DNA of 64,000 bases from Alkaliphilus oremlandii OhILAs (GTDB lineage Bacteria > Bacillota > Clostridia > Peptostreptococcales > Natronincolaceae). Position 1 is the first letter of the stretch. Every line of letters starts with the position of its first letter. A program made the position numbers and the translations under genes. Of the stretch, positions 1-8,762 are shown piece after piece. The notes under the pieces were generated by a model that was not told the DNA's origin, made no database searches, and saw nothing but the letters and a program-made list of their open reading frames with translations. The stretch spans positions 186,001 through 250,000 of the forward strand of contig NC_009922.1 of NCBI RefSeq assembly GCF_000018325.1. Reading direction: 5' to 3'.

Positions 1-2
1 CT

Positions 3-395
3 AGCGATATTGAAGTTATATGGGAGAATCCCCCTTTTTCTTCAATTGAAGATATTGTTAACAACTGGGTGCTATATTACACTGGGGAGGATTATATTGC
101 TCATAATATTTTAACTAAAGAATCTATAGTATATGAAATTTTCCAAAAGACTATCAATGGTCTTCATGATTATAGAAATTTAAAATTCCTGCAGGCTCCA
201 ATGAAATTAGTAGGTAGCAAGATATATAATTATAATGAATATTATACATTTATATATAGCCATGAGGAGGGCAATATTACCAGAATTTCTGATGGGCAAT
301 TTATAGGTTTTTCAACTTCTGGATTTGCTTACAAAAAATATACAGGCAATGAAAATAAACACATTATATATATTAAACCTTTTGATTTTAAATAA
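3..395 (+). CDS. Hypothetical protein, 3' part only (cut by window edge)
   Basis: The reading frame is open from the first bases of the window, through a GTG at 69, to the TAA at 393-395, so the true start lies upstream. About 130 residues are visible. They are rich in aromatic and charged residues, with no transmembrane segment, Cys cluster or P-loop. I do not recognise the family. The gene ends directly before a strong bidirectional hairpin that separates it from the convergent amidase gene. I consider it a real gene because the frame is long and the terminator follows at once. Confidence 0.6.
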   Translation, partial: SDIEVIWENPPFSSIEDIVNNWVLYYTGEDYIAHNILTKESIVYEIFQKTINGLHDYRNLKFLQAPMKLVGSKIYNYNEYYTFIYSHEEGNITRISDGQFIGFSTSGFAYKKYTGNENKHIIYIKPFDFK

Positions 396-396
396 C

Positions 397-439
397 TTCT
401 CAAAAAGCATGATGAATTATTCATCATGCTTTTTGAGAA
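397..439. terminator. Bidirectional rho-independent terminator
   Basis: A perfect 20-bp inverted repeat (397-416 and 420-439) has a 3-base loop and A/T runs on both flanks. It sits between the convergent genes ending at 395 (+) and 443 (-), so it can serve both strands. Confidence 0.9.
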
Positions 440-442
440 AAT

Positions 443-988
443 TTAATTTTCGGGCTGAGGATATAATTTGTTCATTACTAAGCCTCGGATGCTAGACAGT
501 TGCGATTTTACTGATGAACCAGGGCAACTAGAACTAGCCAAATCACCATGACCGTAAATTTTTGAAGGTGAAATATTATTGGTATAACAAAGCCAAGCTA
601 AGAGACTTACTAATTTACTTTTTTGTGTAGAAGTTAAACTGCGTATGTCGTAATTTCCATGAATCATTACAGCAATACTACAATAATTGTATCCTGGAGT
701 ATGAACTCCTTCTTTTGTATCATTTCTTCCCTGTAAAATTGTTCCCTTAATTCCTACACAATAGTGATAGCCTATATCAGCCCATCCGTTACTATCCATG
801 TGAATTTCTTGATATCTTTTCATAGCAGCTTTTTCATCAGGATAAACCTTTACGATATTATCATTTGCATCTCCTGCATGATGAATTACTATGTATTGCT
901 TACTTCCTAAGTTAACCAAATTATTTGTTGCACTTCTAGCTCCCCACCCAGATCTCGATACCATTGAAGGCTCTGATTGATATATCAT
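443..988 (-). CDS. Peptidoglycan-recognition-type N-acetylmuramoyl-L-alanine amidase
   Basis: This protein of about 181 residues has the Amidase_2/PGRP fold signature. It shows a WGAR motif near the N-terminus, the zinc ligand region VIHHAG (His36/37), a GYHY segment, GVHTPGYN, and C-terminal GHGD followed by SCPG (the His and Cys ligands, as in T7-lysozyme-like amidases). The family cleaves the bond between MurNAc and L-Ala of peptidoglycan. There is no obvious signal peptide, so it may act in the cytoplasm, during lysis or sporulation, or be exported without a classical signal. The ATG at 988 follows AAGGAG by about ten bases. A TTG two codons upstream (994) is the alternative start. It is a single-gene unit. 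Confidence 0.88.
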   Translation of the reverse strand: MIYQSEPSMVSRSGWGARSATNNLVNLGSKQYIVIHHAGDANDNIVKVYPDEKAAMKRYQEIHMDSNGWADIGYHYCVGIKGTILQGRNDTKEGVHTPGYNYCSIAVMIHGNYDIRSLTSTQKSKLVSLLAWLCYTNNISPSKIYGHGDLASSSCPGSSVKSQLSSIRGLVMNKLYPQPEN

Positions 989-1113
989 TTGCAAACATCT
1001 CCTTTTATACTATAATATATTTTTATTTTGCAAGACTCTTTTGTCGGCCAACTTATTTCGTCTTACACTATATAAAAGGAGATTTAGGATAAATAATCAA
1101 CCAATTTTAAAAT

Positions 1114-2700
1114 TTAATTAGAATTCTCTAAAAAGATTTCATTTCCAGTAATTTTATGCAATCTTCTATAGTATTCTTTAGCCTTTTCCTTGTTTCCATA
1201 GGTATAGTTGGAAAGCTTTTGTTCGAAGTTGTACAATCGAGCCAACATGAGAAGTGAATGAATATCCTCTTTATTTTCTGCCAAGGATTGTTCGTAGCTT
1301 TCTATTGCACCGGCATAGTCTCTTTTTAGGAGCTTCTTATCGCCTTCCGTAAGCTCTATTTCTCCAATGGAAAACTCTGTGCTTTCATCTCGAATATAAC
1401 CAATGGAGCTGGATAGGAGACGATCATTTTCATCATAGGCATGGACACCCCAGAAAAGCTGCCCCTTTGGATTCATAAAGCCGAAAAATGGTTCTGGAAT
1501 AGGACCCTCTTCATCAAAGGTATGGAAGTTATGGAGATAAAGGATATCCTCTTTAGAAACCAGAGCTTCATTAGTATTATACTTACCATAAATTCGAGTA
1601 CCGGATGCCCCTTCAAAGGAAATACCCAAAGCGATGGTGTAATAGGCGGCTCCCTCCAAAGGCTCCCACTGAAATTGAATGAAGTCCTCTTTTATTTCCT
1701 CTCCATCAACAGGAGAAATGATCTTCATTCGATCTACAAAGCTAATATTAAAGTCATAGGTCTGACCTTTTTCTATGGTAAAGTCCGTGTGTTCGAAGGG
1801 ATTACCTTGTAATACAGTATCTCCTATTTGGTCTAAGTCTCCAATGAGCCCTACGGTATATCTGCCTTCTGGAATATTTGGAAATTCAAAGTTTCCATTG
1901 TTATCTGTTATTGCCCAAAAAGCTTCCTGTGTAAAACCATACAATGTACCATCTGGTGTATCTTGATATTGAAGGAAAACAGGAATATTTTTAAAAGATT
2001 TTCCTCTCAAGGATACTTTCCCTGTAACGCTGCCATAGGCGTCCTTAGAATTTTCTAGCCTAGAGAGATAATCTTGAAATATATTTTTTTCCCAATCATC
2101 TTCGTAATCGATGATCCAGCGAAGAAGGTCCTTGGCTTCTTCATCATAACCTTTTACCTCAAAGGCTTGAATTGCACCATTGATAGTATAAGCATTCATA
2201 TATCGTGGTGTTTCGTTATGAATATTCGCATAAAAACTTTTGATCATCTCAATAGCTTCTTCAACATTACCATGAAGAACTTCTCCTTGGACATCGGGAA
2301 TAAGTAAATTGTAACGGACTCTCTGTGCAGAAAGCCCCCTAGGGAACCGCTGGAGAATTTCTTCATAATAAGCTCTGGTCTCCGGAAAAATATAATGATT
2401 AGAGTTGTATATTGGGCCAAAACCAGAAGAAGAGATCATAATCTTATTATGAATTGCAGAGACATACCCCGCTTTTTCTAGTGCGGACTCCGTTACAGAA
2501 GCCTTTGGAAAATTCTCATTGATCTTATCATAGTATGTTTTTGCTTTAAAGTAGTCTCCATCATGGCTAAATTTCTCCCCCATTTTTAGTAGAATTGATG
2601 GGAAGGAGAAATAGAGTATCATGGCTATAAAAAGGGATATGAAAGTGATGGATAGCATATGTTTGACCTTGAACCGAATCACTTTTTTCAATGGAATCAC
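1114..2700 (-). CDS. Membrane-anchored TPR protein with a carboxypeptidase-regulatory-like domain
   Basis: The product is 528 residues. A short cytoplasmic N-terminus is followed by one transmembrane helix (about residues 15-35), and the rest should lie outside the membrane. The region after the helix has tetratricopeptide-like helices (KTYYDKINENFP, ARAYYEEILQRFP-like spacing). Near residues 223-310 lies a CarboxypepD_reg/Ig-like module with the typical TDNNGNFEFPNIPEGRYTVG pattern. A second beta-rich region follows, and a C-terminal TPR (AGAIESYEQSLAENKED). The GTG start overlaps the stop of the upstream gene (GTGA). With the ECF sigma gene and the small membrane protein it forms a three-gene operon, so it may be the output or sensory part of a cell-envelope stress system. 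The exact function is not recognised. Confidence 0.75.
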   Translation of the reverse strand: MIPLKKVIRFKVKHMLSITFISLFIAMILYFSFPSILLKMGEKFSHDGDYFKAKTYYDKINENFPKASVTESALEKAGYVSAIHNKIMISSSGFGPIYNSNHYIFPETRAYYEEILQRFPRGLSAQRVRYNLLIPDVQGEVLHGNVEEAIEMIKSFYANIHNETPRYMNAYTINGAIQAFEVKGYDEEAKDLLRWIIDYEDDWEKNIFQDYLSRLENSKDAYGSVTGKVSLRGKSFKNIPVFLQYQDTPDGTLYGFTQEAFWAITDNNGNFEFPNIPEGRYTVGLIGDLDQIGDTVLQGNPFEHTDFTIEKGQTYDFNISFVDRMKIISPVDGEEIKEDFIQFQWEPLEGAAYYTIALGISFEGASGTRIYGKYNTNEALVSKEDILYLHNFHTFDEEGPIPEPFFGFMNPKGQLFWGVHAYDENDRLLSSSIGYIRDESTEFSIGEIELTEGDKKLLKRDYAGAIESYEQSLAENKEDIHSLLMLARLYNFEQKLSNYTYGNKEKAKEYYRRLHKITGNEIFLENSN

Positions 2701-3047
2701 CGTCCTCTTTCTTGGCTGATATAGGAATTGTACTGTAAATTTATAATCTCATATTTAGGTTTGGGCATATCCGTGATCAATACAAGATTGGTAACATATA
2801 TACCAACCAGTAAAATAATTGCCGATGTACCTAAAGCGAAAGAAGGGAGGGGAATTAAAATCTCTTTTTCCAAAAACCTTTGTATAAAGGATTGCTTTTC
2901 TGTACTTAGTGGAATACGATGAAGTTTATTTTTAGATGCCTCTGTTAATTTGATAGTCTGGACATTTTCGTGAAAGAGATTTTTAATTTGGATATCTGTT
3001 AGCTTATTTTCAGCATCTATAAATTTCCCTAATTTTTCTTTTTTCAA
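2697..3047 (-). CDS. Small single-pass membrane protein, probable anti-sigma factor
   Basis: The product is 116 residues with a hydrophilic N-terminal half and one transmembrane helix (about residues 73-93), then a short outer tail. It starts with TTG immediately after the TAA of the ECF sigma gene, with AAAGGAGCT about nine bases upstream. A gene directly behind an ECF sigma factor that encodes a soluble domain plus one membrane helix is most often its membrane-bound anti-sigma factor. I do not see a clear zinc-binding ZAS motif (HxxxCxxC), so the assignment rests on position and topology. Confidence 0.6.
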   Translation of the reverse strand: MKKEKLGKFIDAENKLTDIQIKNLFHENVQTIKLTEASKNKLHRIPLSTEKQSFIQRFLEKEILIPLPSFALGTSAIILLVGIYVTNLVLITDMPKPKYEIINLQYNSYISQERGR

Positions 3048-3593
3048 TTAATCCAGCTCCTTTCTTAGCATTTCTTCCAGCATAGTTCTGCCTCGTTGCA
3101 GTCTACTTTTTACGCCAGACTCTCCGATATCCAAGATGTTTGCGATTTCTTTAATTTTCAATTCTTCATAGTAATGAAGGTAAAGAGCTTCTCTATATTT
3201 TATGGGAAGACTCATTAAAGTTTTGTTTACTTTTTCATACTCTTCTTTCTGGATAATGTCATAAGTGAGCGGTGGAGAATTACTACTTTCATTGATGCTA
3301 TGATATAGCGGATTCCAAGCTCTTTTGTTCTTCTTTTTTAAGGCTTGTTTTGCGTTATTGATGGTAATTCTCGTAACCCAAGTGAGTAAAGAACTTTTTT
3401 CATTGAAATGATTAATGTGTCTATAGATATTGATATAGCTCTCCTGCAAGGCATCTTCAGCTAATTGATAATCCCCTATGATGATATAAGCGAGACGGAG
3501 GAGTTTTTCTCCATAATATTCTATTAACTTGTGATAGGCATTCAGGTCCTTCAACTTCAAGTCTCTAATTAAATCGTCATCCTGTTTTTCCAT
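3048..3593 (-). CDS. ECF-type RNA polymerase sigma factor
   Basis: The product is 181 residues with the two-domain ECF architecture. Sigma region 2 (about residues 20-90) contains DALQESYINIYRHI and the TWVTRITINNAKQ segment. Region 4 (about 120-178) has LPIKYREALYLHYYEELK and a helix-turn-helix IANILDIGESGVKSRLQRGR that should read the -35 element. The ATG follows GGAGGAGC. It is first in an operon with the probable anti-sigma gene and the TPR protein, the usual arrangement for envelope-stress ECF systems that control their own operon. The signal is unknown. Confidence 0.93.
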   Translation of the reverse strand: MEKQDDDLIRDLKLKDLNAYHKLIEYYGEKLLRLAYIIIGDYQLAEDALQESYINIYRHINHFNEKSSLLTWVTRITINNAKQALKKKNKRAWNPLYHSINESSNSPPLTYDIIQKEEYEKVNKTLMSLPIKYREALYLHYYEELKIKEIANILDIGESGVKSRLQRGRTMLEEMLRKELD

Positions 3594-3699
3594 AGCCTGC
3601 TCCTCCTTCCTTACTTATTAGATTACACGTATTGATGAAAGGTTGCAAAATATTATGAATCATATAATCAAATAAAATTAATAGGGTGTATGATCGGAC

Positions 3700-3727
3700 A
3701 AAAGCACGGTAATTTTACCGTGCTTTT
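3700..3727. terminator. Hairpin terminator behind the small His/Met-rich gene
   Basis: An inverted repeat, AAAGCACGGTAA with TACCGTGCTTTT, has a short T loop. It lies downstream of the minus-strand gene ending at 3776 and upstream of the ECF sigma promoter region. Confidence 0.7.
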
Positions 3728-3775
3728 TCACTGTATCATAACTAGAGATCCATCTTTTCAATAAATAATTTGCAC

Positions 3776-4159
3776 CTAGAAGCGGTGTCCTCTCCTGAAA
3801 AGTAATTCTCTAATCAAAATAATTGATATAATATCACGAAGAAAACTACTGCCACCAAATCCTTCGCCATATTCAGGATACTGCTGAGACATAGGAGCCC
3901 AATTGTCATATTCTCCACCCATTTCACTCACAACTTGCATATGAATATGATCGGCCATACGCTCTATTGCTTCTTTGCTAGGACATGGGTACATTTCTGG
4001 ATTATTTGGAGTATCCATCATCATACACATGTGCCTGACCTTAGGATGGATCATATGATATATATTTGGATACATAGATTCTAAGCTTTCAGTAGAATAA
4101 CCTGCAATTGGAGAACAGCTAGGGTATCCCATAGTCTCGTAATAGTGCAGATAGCTCAT
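3776..4159 (-). CDS. Small His/Met/Tyr/Pro-rich protein, possibly spore-coat associated
   Basis: The product is 127 residues, unusually rich in Met, His, Tyr, Pro and Ser (for example RHMCMMMD, MYPCPSKEAIERMADHIHMQ). A short hydrophobic helix (SIILIRELLF) and the basic tail FRRGHRF close the protein. The start has GGAGGTG seven bases upstream. I do not recognise a family. The Tyr/Met/His composition is reminiscent of small spore-coat or metal-binding proteins, but that is a guess. It is monocistronic with its own terminator. Confidence 0.65.
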   Translation of the reverse strand: MSYLHYYETMGYPSCSPIAGYSTESLESMYPNIYHMIHPKVRHMCMMMDTPNNPEMYPCPSKEAIERMADHIHMQVVSEMGGEYDNWAPMSQQYPEYGEGFGGSSFLRDIISIILIRELLFRRGHRF

Positions 4160-4222
4160 AAATACACCTCCATTTCTTTGGTGCTATATGATATGTAGTT
4201 TTTTTGTGTAGGTTACTTTGTT

Positions 4223-4370
4223 TTAACAAATAAAGCATTGATAAGGCAGTCTTTAGAAACCAGGATTTACACGGAGGGATGCAAATTACTTTCAATAAAC
4301 AAATAACTTAAGAATGGATTTGATCAACTATTATGGGAAGTTGTGGACCTGTCAAATAGGGTTGCAAGAC
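4223..4370 (+). pseudogene. Decayed 5' fragment of a DUF2935 gene
   Basis: This stretch is clearly homologous to the first 200 bases of the intact DUF2935 gene at 13594. Shared blocks include GGGATGCAAATTACTTTCAA, ATAACTTAAGAATGG and TTGATCAACTATTATGGGAA. About 50 bases are deleted internally near 4261, further single-base indels destroy the frame (one A is missing after AAGAATGG), and similarity ends near 4370. The copy is in the same orientation as the intact gene, about 9.4 kb away. Confidence 0.88.
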
Positions 4371-4633
4371 CGATACAAATAGAGTTCGTGATTTCAGTGA
4401 TGGATATGTCTCTTTTTTGAGTCATTTGTCTAAAAAAAGATAATAGTATTTTTTCTTGTCGAAATATGCTTGAAAAGCTCGATATTGACTAATACATAAG
4501 CGTACTCTTTGATCCAAATGATCATCTTTGTTAATTTTTTATCTCAAAAATGATAATTTTTATTTGGTTAATGAGGTATTCATAACTTTTTAAATATATT
4601 TTTTAGAGAATATCTATATTATTAGATTTTATT

Positions 4634-4732
4634 TTGTCGGTAAAATATAATGGATATGAAACCTTCGCAGGCATAAAACCAGTAATTATAGCTATGGTAG
4701 CATTTCATGAACATAATAAAGATGAAAAATAG
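4634..4732 (+). other. Orphan 32-codon reading frame ending at a terminator
   Basis: A frame open from 4607 (possible TTG start at 4634) ends with TAG at 4730-4732, and a T-rich hairpin overlaps the stop. The peptide has a hydrophobic stretch (GIKPVIIAMVAF) and a charged end (HEHNKDEK). It lacks a good ribosome binding site. It could be the 3' end of a gene lost during rearrangement, since the terminator still follows, or a chance frame. Confidence 0.3.
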
Positions 4733-4757
4733 AAAGAAAATTTATCTTTCTATTTTT
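4725..4757 (+). terminator. Rho-independent terminator upstream of the crotonase operon
   Basis: The stem AAAAATAGAAAGA / TCTTTCTATTTTT is followed by more T. It insulates the sigma-54 operon from upstream transcription. The gene it originally served appears to be gone. Confidence 0.7.
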
Positions 4758-4788
4758 TTATTTAATAAAAAACAACATGTTATTTTTT

Positions 4789-4804
4789 TGGCAAGGATAT
4801 TGCA
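4789..4804 (+). promoter_or_regulatory. Sigma-54 (-24/-12) promoter of the crotonase operon
   Basis: TGGCAAG-N4-TTGCA matches the RpoN consensus TGGCACR-N4-TTGCW with the invariant GG and GC at the correct spacing. It is about 40 bases upstream of the crotonase start. The operon is followed by a sigma-54 activator gene (11954-13363), the natural candidate activator. Confidence 0.88.
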
Positions 4805-4842
4805 AGTATATTTAAGTATAAAAAACAGAGGAGGATGATCTT

Positions 4843-5646
4843 ATGAAAACAGTAGCATTAAAGGATTTAAATCCTGAAAACATTAAAGTGGATATTGAAG
4901 GATCTGTTGCAATTATTACTATGAACAGGCCAAAGGCTCTCAATGCACTAAACAATCAAACTTTAGATGAGTTAAGTAGTATCATTGATAGCATAGGTAA
5001 AGATGATGAAATCTTAGGGGTTATTATAACAGGTGAAGGAAAAGGTTTTGTTGCAGGGGCAGATATTGTTCAAATGCAACCGTACAAAGCAGAAGAAGGC
5101 AGGAACTATGCAGAATATGCTCAGGGTATATTTAACAAGATTGAGGCCTTAGGAAAGCCTGTAATCGCAGCGGTAAATGGATATGCATTAGGTGGAGGAT
5201 GTGAACTATCAATGAGTTGTGATTTAAGGATTGCCTCCGAAAGAGCTGTTTTTGGACAACCAGAGGTAAATCTAGGCGTCATTCCTTGCTTTGGGGGAAC
5301 ACAAAGATTACCTAGGCTTATAGGTAGCGGACGAGCAAAGGAACTTATTTTTACAGGAAGAATGGTAAAGGCTGATGAGGCAGCTGCTATAGGACTTGTT
5401 AATAAGGTGGTTCCTGCGGAAGAACTTTTAAATGAAGCTAAAAACATGATGGATATTATAATTTCTAAGGCTCCCATGGCCATTAAATATTCTAAAATAG
5501 CCATTAATAAAGGTATTGATTTAGATTTAAGTAATGCTCTTGAGCTTGAAAAGGATTTAGCGGCACTTACATTTGCCTCAGAAGATAAGGACGAAGGTAT
5601 GACAGCGTTTCTAGAAAAGAGGACTCCTAAATTTATGAATAAATAA
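4843..5646 (+). CDS. crt: Crotonase / enoyl-CoA hydratase (3-hydroxybutyryl-CoA dehydratase)
   Basis: The product is 267 residues, the usual length for short-chain enoyl-CoA hydratases. The oxyanion-hole segment AGADIVQM, the signature GYALGGGCELSMSCD and the following GQPEVNLGVIPCFGG place the two catalytic glutamates at Glu121 and Glu141. The enzyme adds water reversibly to crotonyl-CoA. It leads an operon with permease, CoA-transferase, acyl-CoA dehydrogenase and Etf genes. This suggests it supplies the oxidative branch (crotonyl-CoA to 3-hydroxybutyryl-CoA) of crotonate or butyrate metabolism. A GAGGAGG ribosome binding site precedes the ATG. No thiolase or 3-hydroxybutyryl-CoA dehydrogenase gene is in the window. 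Confidence 0.92.
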   Translation: MKTVALKDLNPENIKVDIEGSVAIITMNRPKALNALNNQTLDELSSIIDSIGKDDEILGVIITGEGKGFVAGADIVQMQPYKAEEGRNYAEYAQGIFNKIEALGKPVIAAVNGYALGGGCELSMSCDLRIASERAVFGQPEVNLGVIPCFGGTQRLPRLIGSGRAKELIFTGRMVKADEAAAIGLVNKVVPAEELLNEAKNMMDIIISKAPMAIKYSKIAINKGIDLDLSNALELEKDLAALTFASEDKDEGMTAFLEKRTPKFMNK

Positions 5647-5726
5647 TTTTTGAATAATTTTTTAGGATACCTAGTGGTTAATAAATTATTGACATAAACA
5701 ATAAAAAATGAAAGGAAGGTTAGCAC

Positions 5727-7046
5727 ATGTCAGGGGCAGAAATGTTAAGTTTGGTTGGTATTATAATTGCACTTGGTTTATTGATGATTTTAGTAATGAA
5801 GGGAGTAAACATTTTTATCATAGCTATAGCCTGTTCTGTTGTTGTGGCCTTAACAGGAGGGATTAATCTATACGATGCTTTAAAGTCAAATTATATGGAG
5901 GGCTTTGTTGGTTTTCTAAAAAATAACTTTTTAATTTTTTTAACAGGTACCCTAATGGGAAAAATGTATGAAGTTACAAACGGTGCTAAAGCAATAGCAA
6001 AAATGATTGTCAGGATTTTCGGTGCAAAAATGGCCTTAATATCCATCCCTTTGGCCTGTGGTATCATCTCTTATGGTGGAGTGAGTGCTTTTGTTGCAAG
6101 TTTTGCTGTTTTTCCTATTGCTATCGAAGTTTTTAAGGAAGCTGATTTGCCTAGAAGATTTATTCCAGCTGCATTAACATTTGGATGCTCTACTTTTGCT
6201 ATGGTTGCACCAGGTGCACCACAGATTCATAATGCTATACCTGCACAAGTATTAGGAACAGACTTAATGGCAGGTGCAGTAATAGGCTTTACTTCCTGCG
6301 CTATTATCCTTTTGTTGGGAGCATTCCTTTTATATAGAATGGTAAATAAAGCAAAAGCCAATGGCGAGCACTTTGTAGCCAAATCTATGGATAATTTTCA
6401 GGAAGATACAGAGCTTCCTAATGGAATTATGGCTTTGATTCCATTAATTATCACAATTATATTAATTAATTTTAAAGTTGATGGCAATCCGCTACTTCCT
6501 CTTGAAGCAGGTGTATTTGTCGGCTCTATACTAGTATTTATTATTCTAAATAAATATCAAGATAACAAGAGAATCCTTGATAATGTAGGAGAAGTCTGTA
6601 AAACCTCTATATTTTCTATAAGCAATACTTGTGCTGTTGTTGGTTTTGGTGCAGTAGTTCAGGCTTCTCTAGCGTTCCCAGTTGCTGTAAATGCAATGGT
6701 GAACATTCCAGGCCCAGAATTTGTTGGTATTGCTGTAGGTACAACAGTTATAGCAGGTATAACTGGTTCTGCATCAGGTGGGTTAGGAATTGCAGCCCCT
6801 CTATTAGGACCTGTTTATTTGGCAAGAAATGTTGCAGCTGGCGCAATACACAGAACAATGTCTATTTCATCAGCAGCTTTAGATTCATTACCACATAACG
6901 GATATATCGTTACAGTTACAAATGGCTTATGTAATGAAACACATAAGGATGCATATGGACCTATATTTTGGCTTACAGTAGTTACTCCTGCAGTTGGTAC
7001 TATCGTTGCAGTAGTTTTATTCTCCATGTTCCCTATGCTTCCATAA
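5727..7046 (+). CDS. GntP-family permease, probable short-chain carboxylate transporter
   Basis: The product is 439 residues, almost entirely hydrophobic, with about 11-13 transmembrane segments. Typical GntP-type glycine/proline-rich motifs are present (SYGGVSAFVASFAVFPIA, ITGSASGGLGIAAPLLGP). The family exchanges gluconate or other organic acids with protons. Placement between crotonase and a CoA-transferase makes crotonate, butyrate or 3-hydroxybutyrate the likely cargo (inference). The ATG follows GAAAGGAAGG. It is cotranscribed with its neighbours. Confidence 0.82.
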   Translation: MSGAEMLSLVGIIIALGLLMILVMKGVNIFIIAIACSVVVALTGGINLYDALKSNYMEGFVGFLKNNFLIFLTGTLMGKMYEVTNGAKAIAKMIVRIFGAKMALISIPLACGIISYGGVSAFVASFAVFPIAIEVFKEADLPRRFIPAALTFGCSTFAMVAPGAPQIHNAIPAQVLGTDLMAGAVIGFTSCAIILLLGAFLLYRMVNKAKANGEHFVAKSMDNFQEDTELPNGIMALIPLIITIILINFKVDGNPLLPLEAGVFVGSILVFIILNKYQDNKRILDNVGEVCKTSIFSISNTCAVVGFGAVVQASLAFPVAVNAMVNIPGPEFVGIAVGTTVIAGITGSASGGLGIAAPLLGPVYLARNVAAGAIHRTMSISSAALDSLPHNGYIVTVTNGLCNETHKDAYGPIFWLTVVTPAVGTIVAVVLFSMFPMLP

Positions 7047-7117
7047 CAAAGGAATCAAGCGGAATAAACCCATTGTATAAAAAAATAATTTTATTTAATT
7101 AATAAGGAGGTTTTGAT

Positions 7118-8677
7118 ATGAGCAAGGTAATTACACGTGAGCAAGCAGCTGAAATGGTAAATGATAATATGACAATAGGTATTGGTGGTTTTGTTGGTTT
7201 TGGAGTTCCAGAAGATTTGCTAGTAGCTCTGCAAAATAGATATATACAAACAAAGTCCCCTAAGGATCTTACAGTTGTACACTGTGCAGCCGTTGGTGAT
7301 GCAGCTGAAAGAGGGGCAAATCGTCTTGGAGAAGAGGGGTTAGTTAAAAAACTTATTTGCGGTCATATTGGCTTAGAGCCAAGGTTAAACAAATTAACTG
7401 TGGAAAATAAATTAGCATCCTACATGCTTCCACAAGGAGTTATTAGTCATATATTAAGAGCAATTGCAGGAGGAAAGCCTGGTGTTTTAACCCATGTTGG
7501 CTTAAAAACATTTGCTGACCCTAGACTTGAAGGTTGCAAAGCGAATCAGGCAGCTATAGATTCTGGAGAAGAAGTTGTTTCTTTAGTAAAGATAGAGAAT
7601 AAAGAGTATCTTCTATATAAATCATTTCCTATGGATATTTGCTTTATCAAAGGTTCTATAGGTGATGAAAGTGGAAATATTTCTTTATGCAAAGAGGCTG
7701 TTTTCTCTGATCAGTTAGAAATGGCCGCTGCAGTTCATAATTCAGGGGGTATTGTAATTGCTCAAGTTGATCAGATCGTAGCAAAGGGAACTTTAAAAGC
7801 ACATGATGTTCAAGTCCATGGTTTCATGGTTGATTATATTGTAGAAGGTAGTAAGGAAAATAGCTTTCAATCCTTTATATGTGACTACTATAGACCCGAA
7901 TTATCAGGTGAAATAAAAGTGCCTTTAGGAGCTATTGAACCTATGAAGTTAGATCAGAGAAAAATCTGTGGAAGAAGGGGTGCTTTAGAATTAGAACCGA
8001 ATACTCTAATTAATTTAGGCATTGGTATACCAGAAGCAGTTGGAGCGGTGGCAGGTGAAGAGGGACTTGCAGATAAGATTACACTTTCTATTGAGTCAGG
8101 GGCGCTGGGTGGCGTGCCTACAGGTGGACTTGGTATTGGTGGTACAGTAAACCCTGAATCTATTTACAAACAGCCAGATATATTTGATATTTATGATGGT
8201 GGCGGAATAGATATGTCATTTCTAGGTGCCGCTGAAATTGATCCTATGGGTAACGTTAATGTTTCTAAATTCGCAGGAAGAGTTGTAGGCCCAGGTGGAT
8301 TTATAAATATCTCCCAAAATGCAAAAAAGGTTTACTTTACAGGTACTTTTAAAGCAGGAAAAATGGAAATGGAAATTAAAGATGGAAAACTTAATATTTT
8401 AAAGGACGGCAAGGCGATAAAATTCAAAAAAGAATTAGAGCAAGTAACTTTTTCAGCTGAGTATGCAAATGAAACTGGACAACAGGTTTATTACATTACA
8501 GAAAGAGCTGTTTTCAAGCTAACAGAAGAAGGAATTATGTTAATTGAAATTGCTCCAGGAGTTGACTTAGAGAAAGACATCCTTGAGAATATGGAGTTTA
8601 AACCATTGATAGCCGAAGATTTAAAATTAATGGATGAAAGAATATTTAAGGATGAAAAGATGGGGTTAACATTTTAA
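7118..8677 (+). CDS. Fused alpha-beta family I CoA-transferase (acetate/propionate/butyrate CoA-transferase type)
   Basis: The product is 519 residues and carries both CoA-transferase subunits in one chain. The N-terminal alpha half has GIGGFVGFGVPEDLL; the beta half has LINLGIGIPEAV. The catalytic glutamate is expected at Glu326 in SIESGALGG, matching the ESG motif of propionate CoA-transferase and YdiF. It transfers CoA from acetyl- or butyryl-CoA to a free acid, activating the carboxylate imported by the neighbouring permease. It has a strong AAGGAGG site, with a 71-base gap from the permease and 85 bases to the dehydrogenase. Acid specificity cannot be read from the sequence. Confidence 0.92.
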   Translation: MSKVITREQAAEMVNDNMTIGIGGFVGFGVPEDLLVALQNRYIQTKSPKDLTVVHCAAVGDAAERGANRLGEEGLVKKLICGHIGLEPRLNKLTVENKLASYMLPQGVISHILRAIAGGKPGVLTHVGLKTFADPRLEGCKANQAAIDSGEEVVSLVKIENKEYLLYKSFPMDICFIKGSIGDESGNISLCKEAVFSDQLEMAAAVHNSGGIVIAQVDQIVAKGTLKAHDVQVHGFMVDYIVEGSKENSFQSFICDYYRPELSGEIKVPLGAIEPMKLDQRKICGRRGALELEPNTLINLGIGIPEAVGAVAGEEGLADKITLSIESGALGGVPTGGLGIGGTVNPESIYKQPDIFDIYDGGGIDMSFLGAAEIDPMGNVNVSKFAGRVVGPGGFINISQNAKKVYFTGTFKAGKMEMEIKDGKLNILKDGKAIKFKKELEQVTFSAEYANETGQQVYYITERAVFKLTEEGIMLIEIAPGVDLEKDILENMEFKPLIAEDLKLMDERIFKDEKMGLTF

Positions 8678-8762
8678 AGCCTTATTAAACAAGTGAATAA
8701 AATTAGGGCTTATATCGTTATTGAAGTCCTTATTTATAAATAGATAACAAGGAGGATTTAAT

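Noticed and set aside
3620..3650. Minus-strand TGCAACC and CGTG ahead of the ECF sigma gene, as an autoregulated ECF promoter
   Set aside because: The spacing between the two elements is about 11-12 bases, shorter than the 15-17 usual for ECF promoters.
6629..6898. 89-codon Cys/Ser-rich frame inside the GntP permease gene
   Set aside because: It is a shifted reading of the permease gene; its composition reflects the Gly/Ala codons of that gene.
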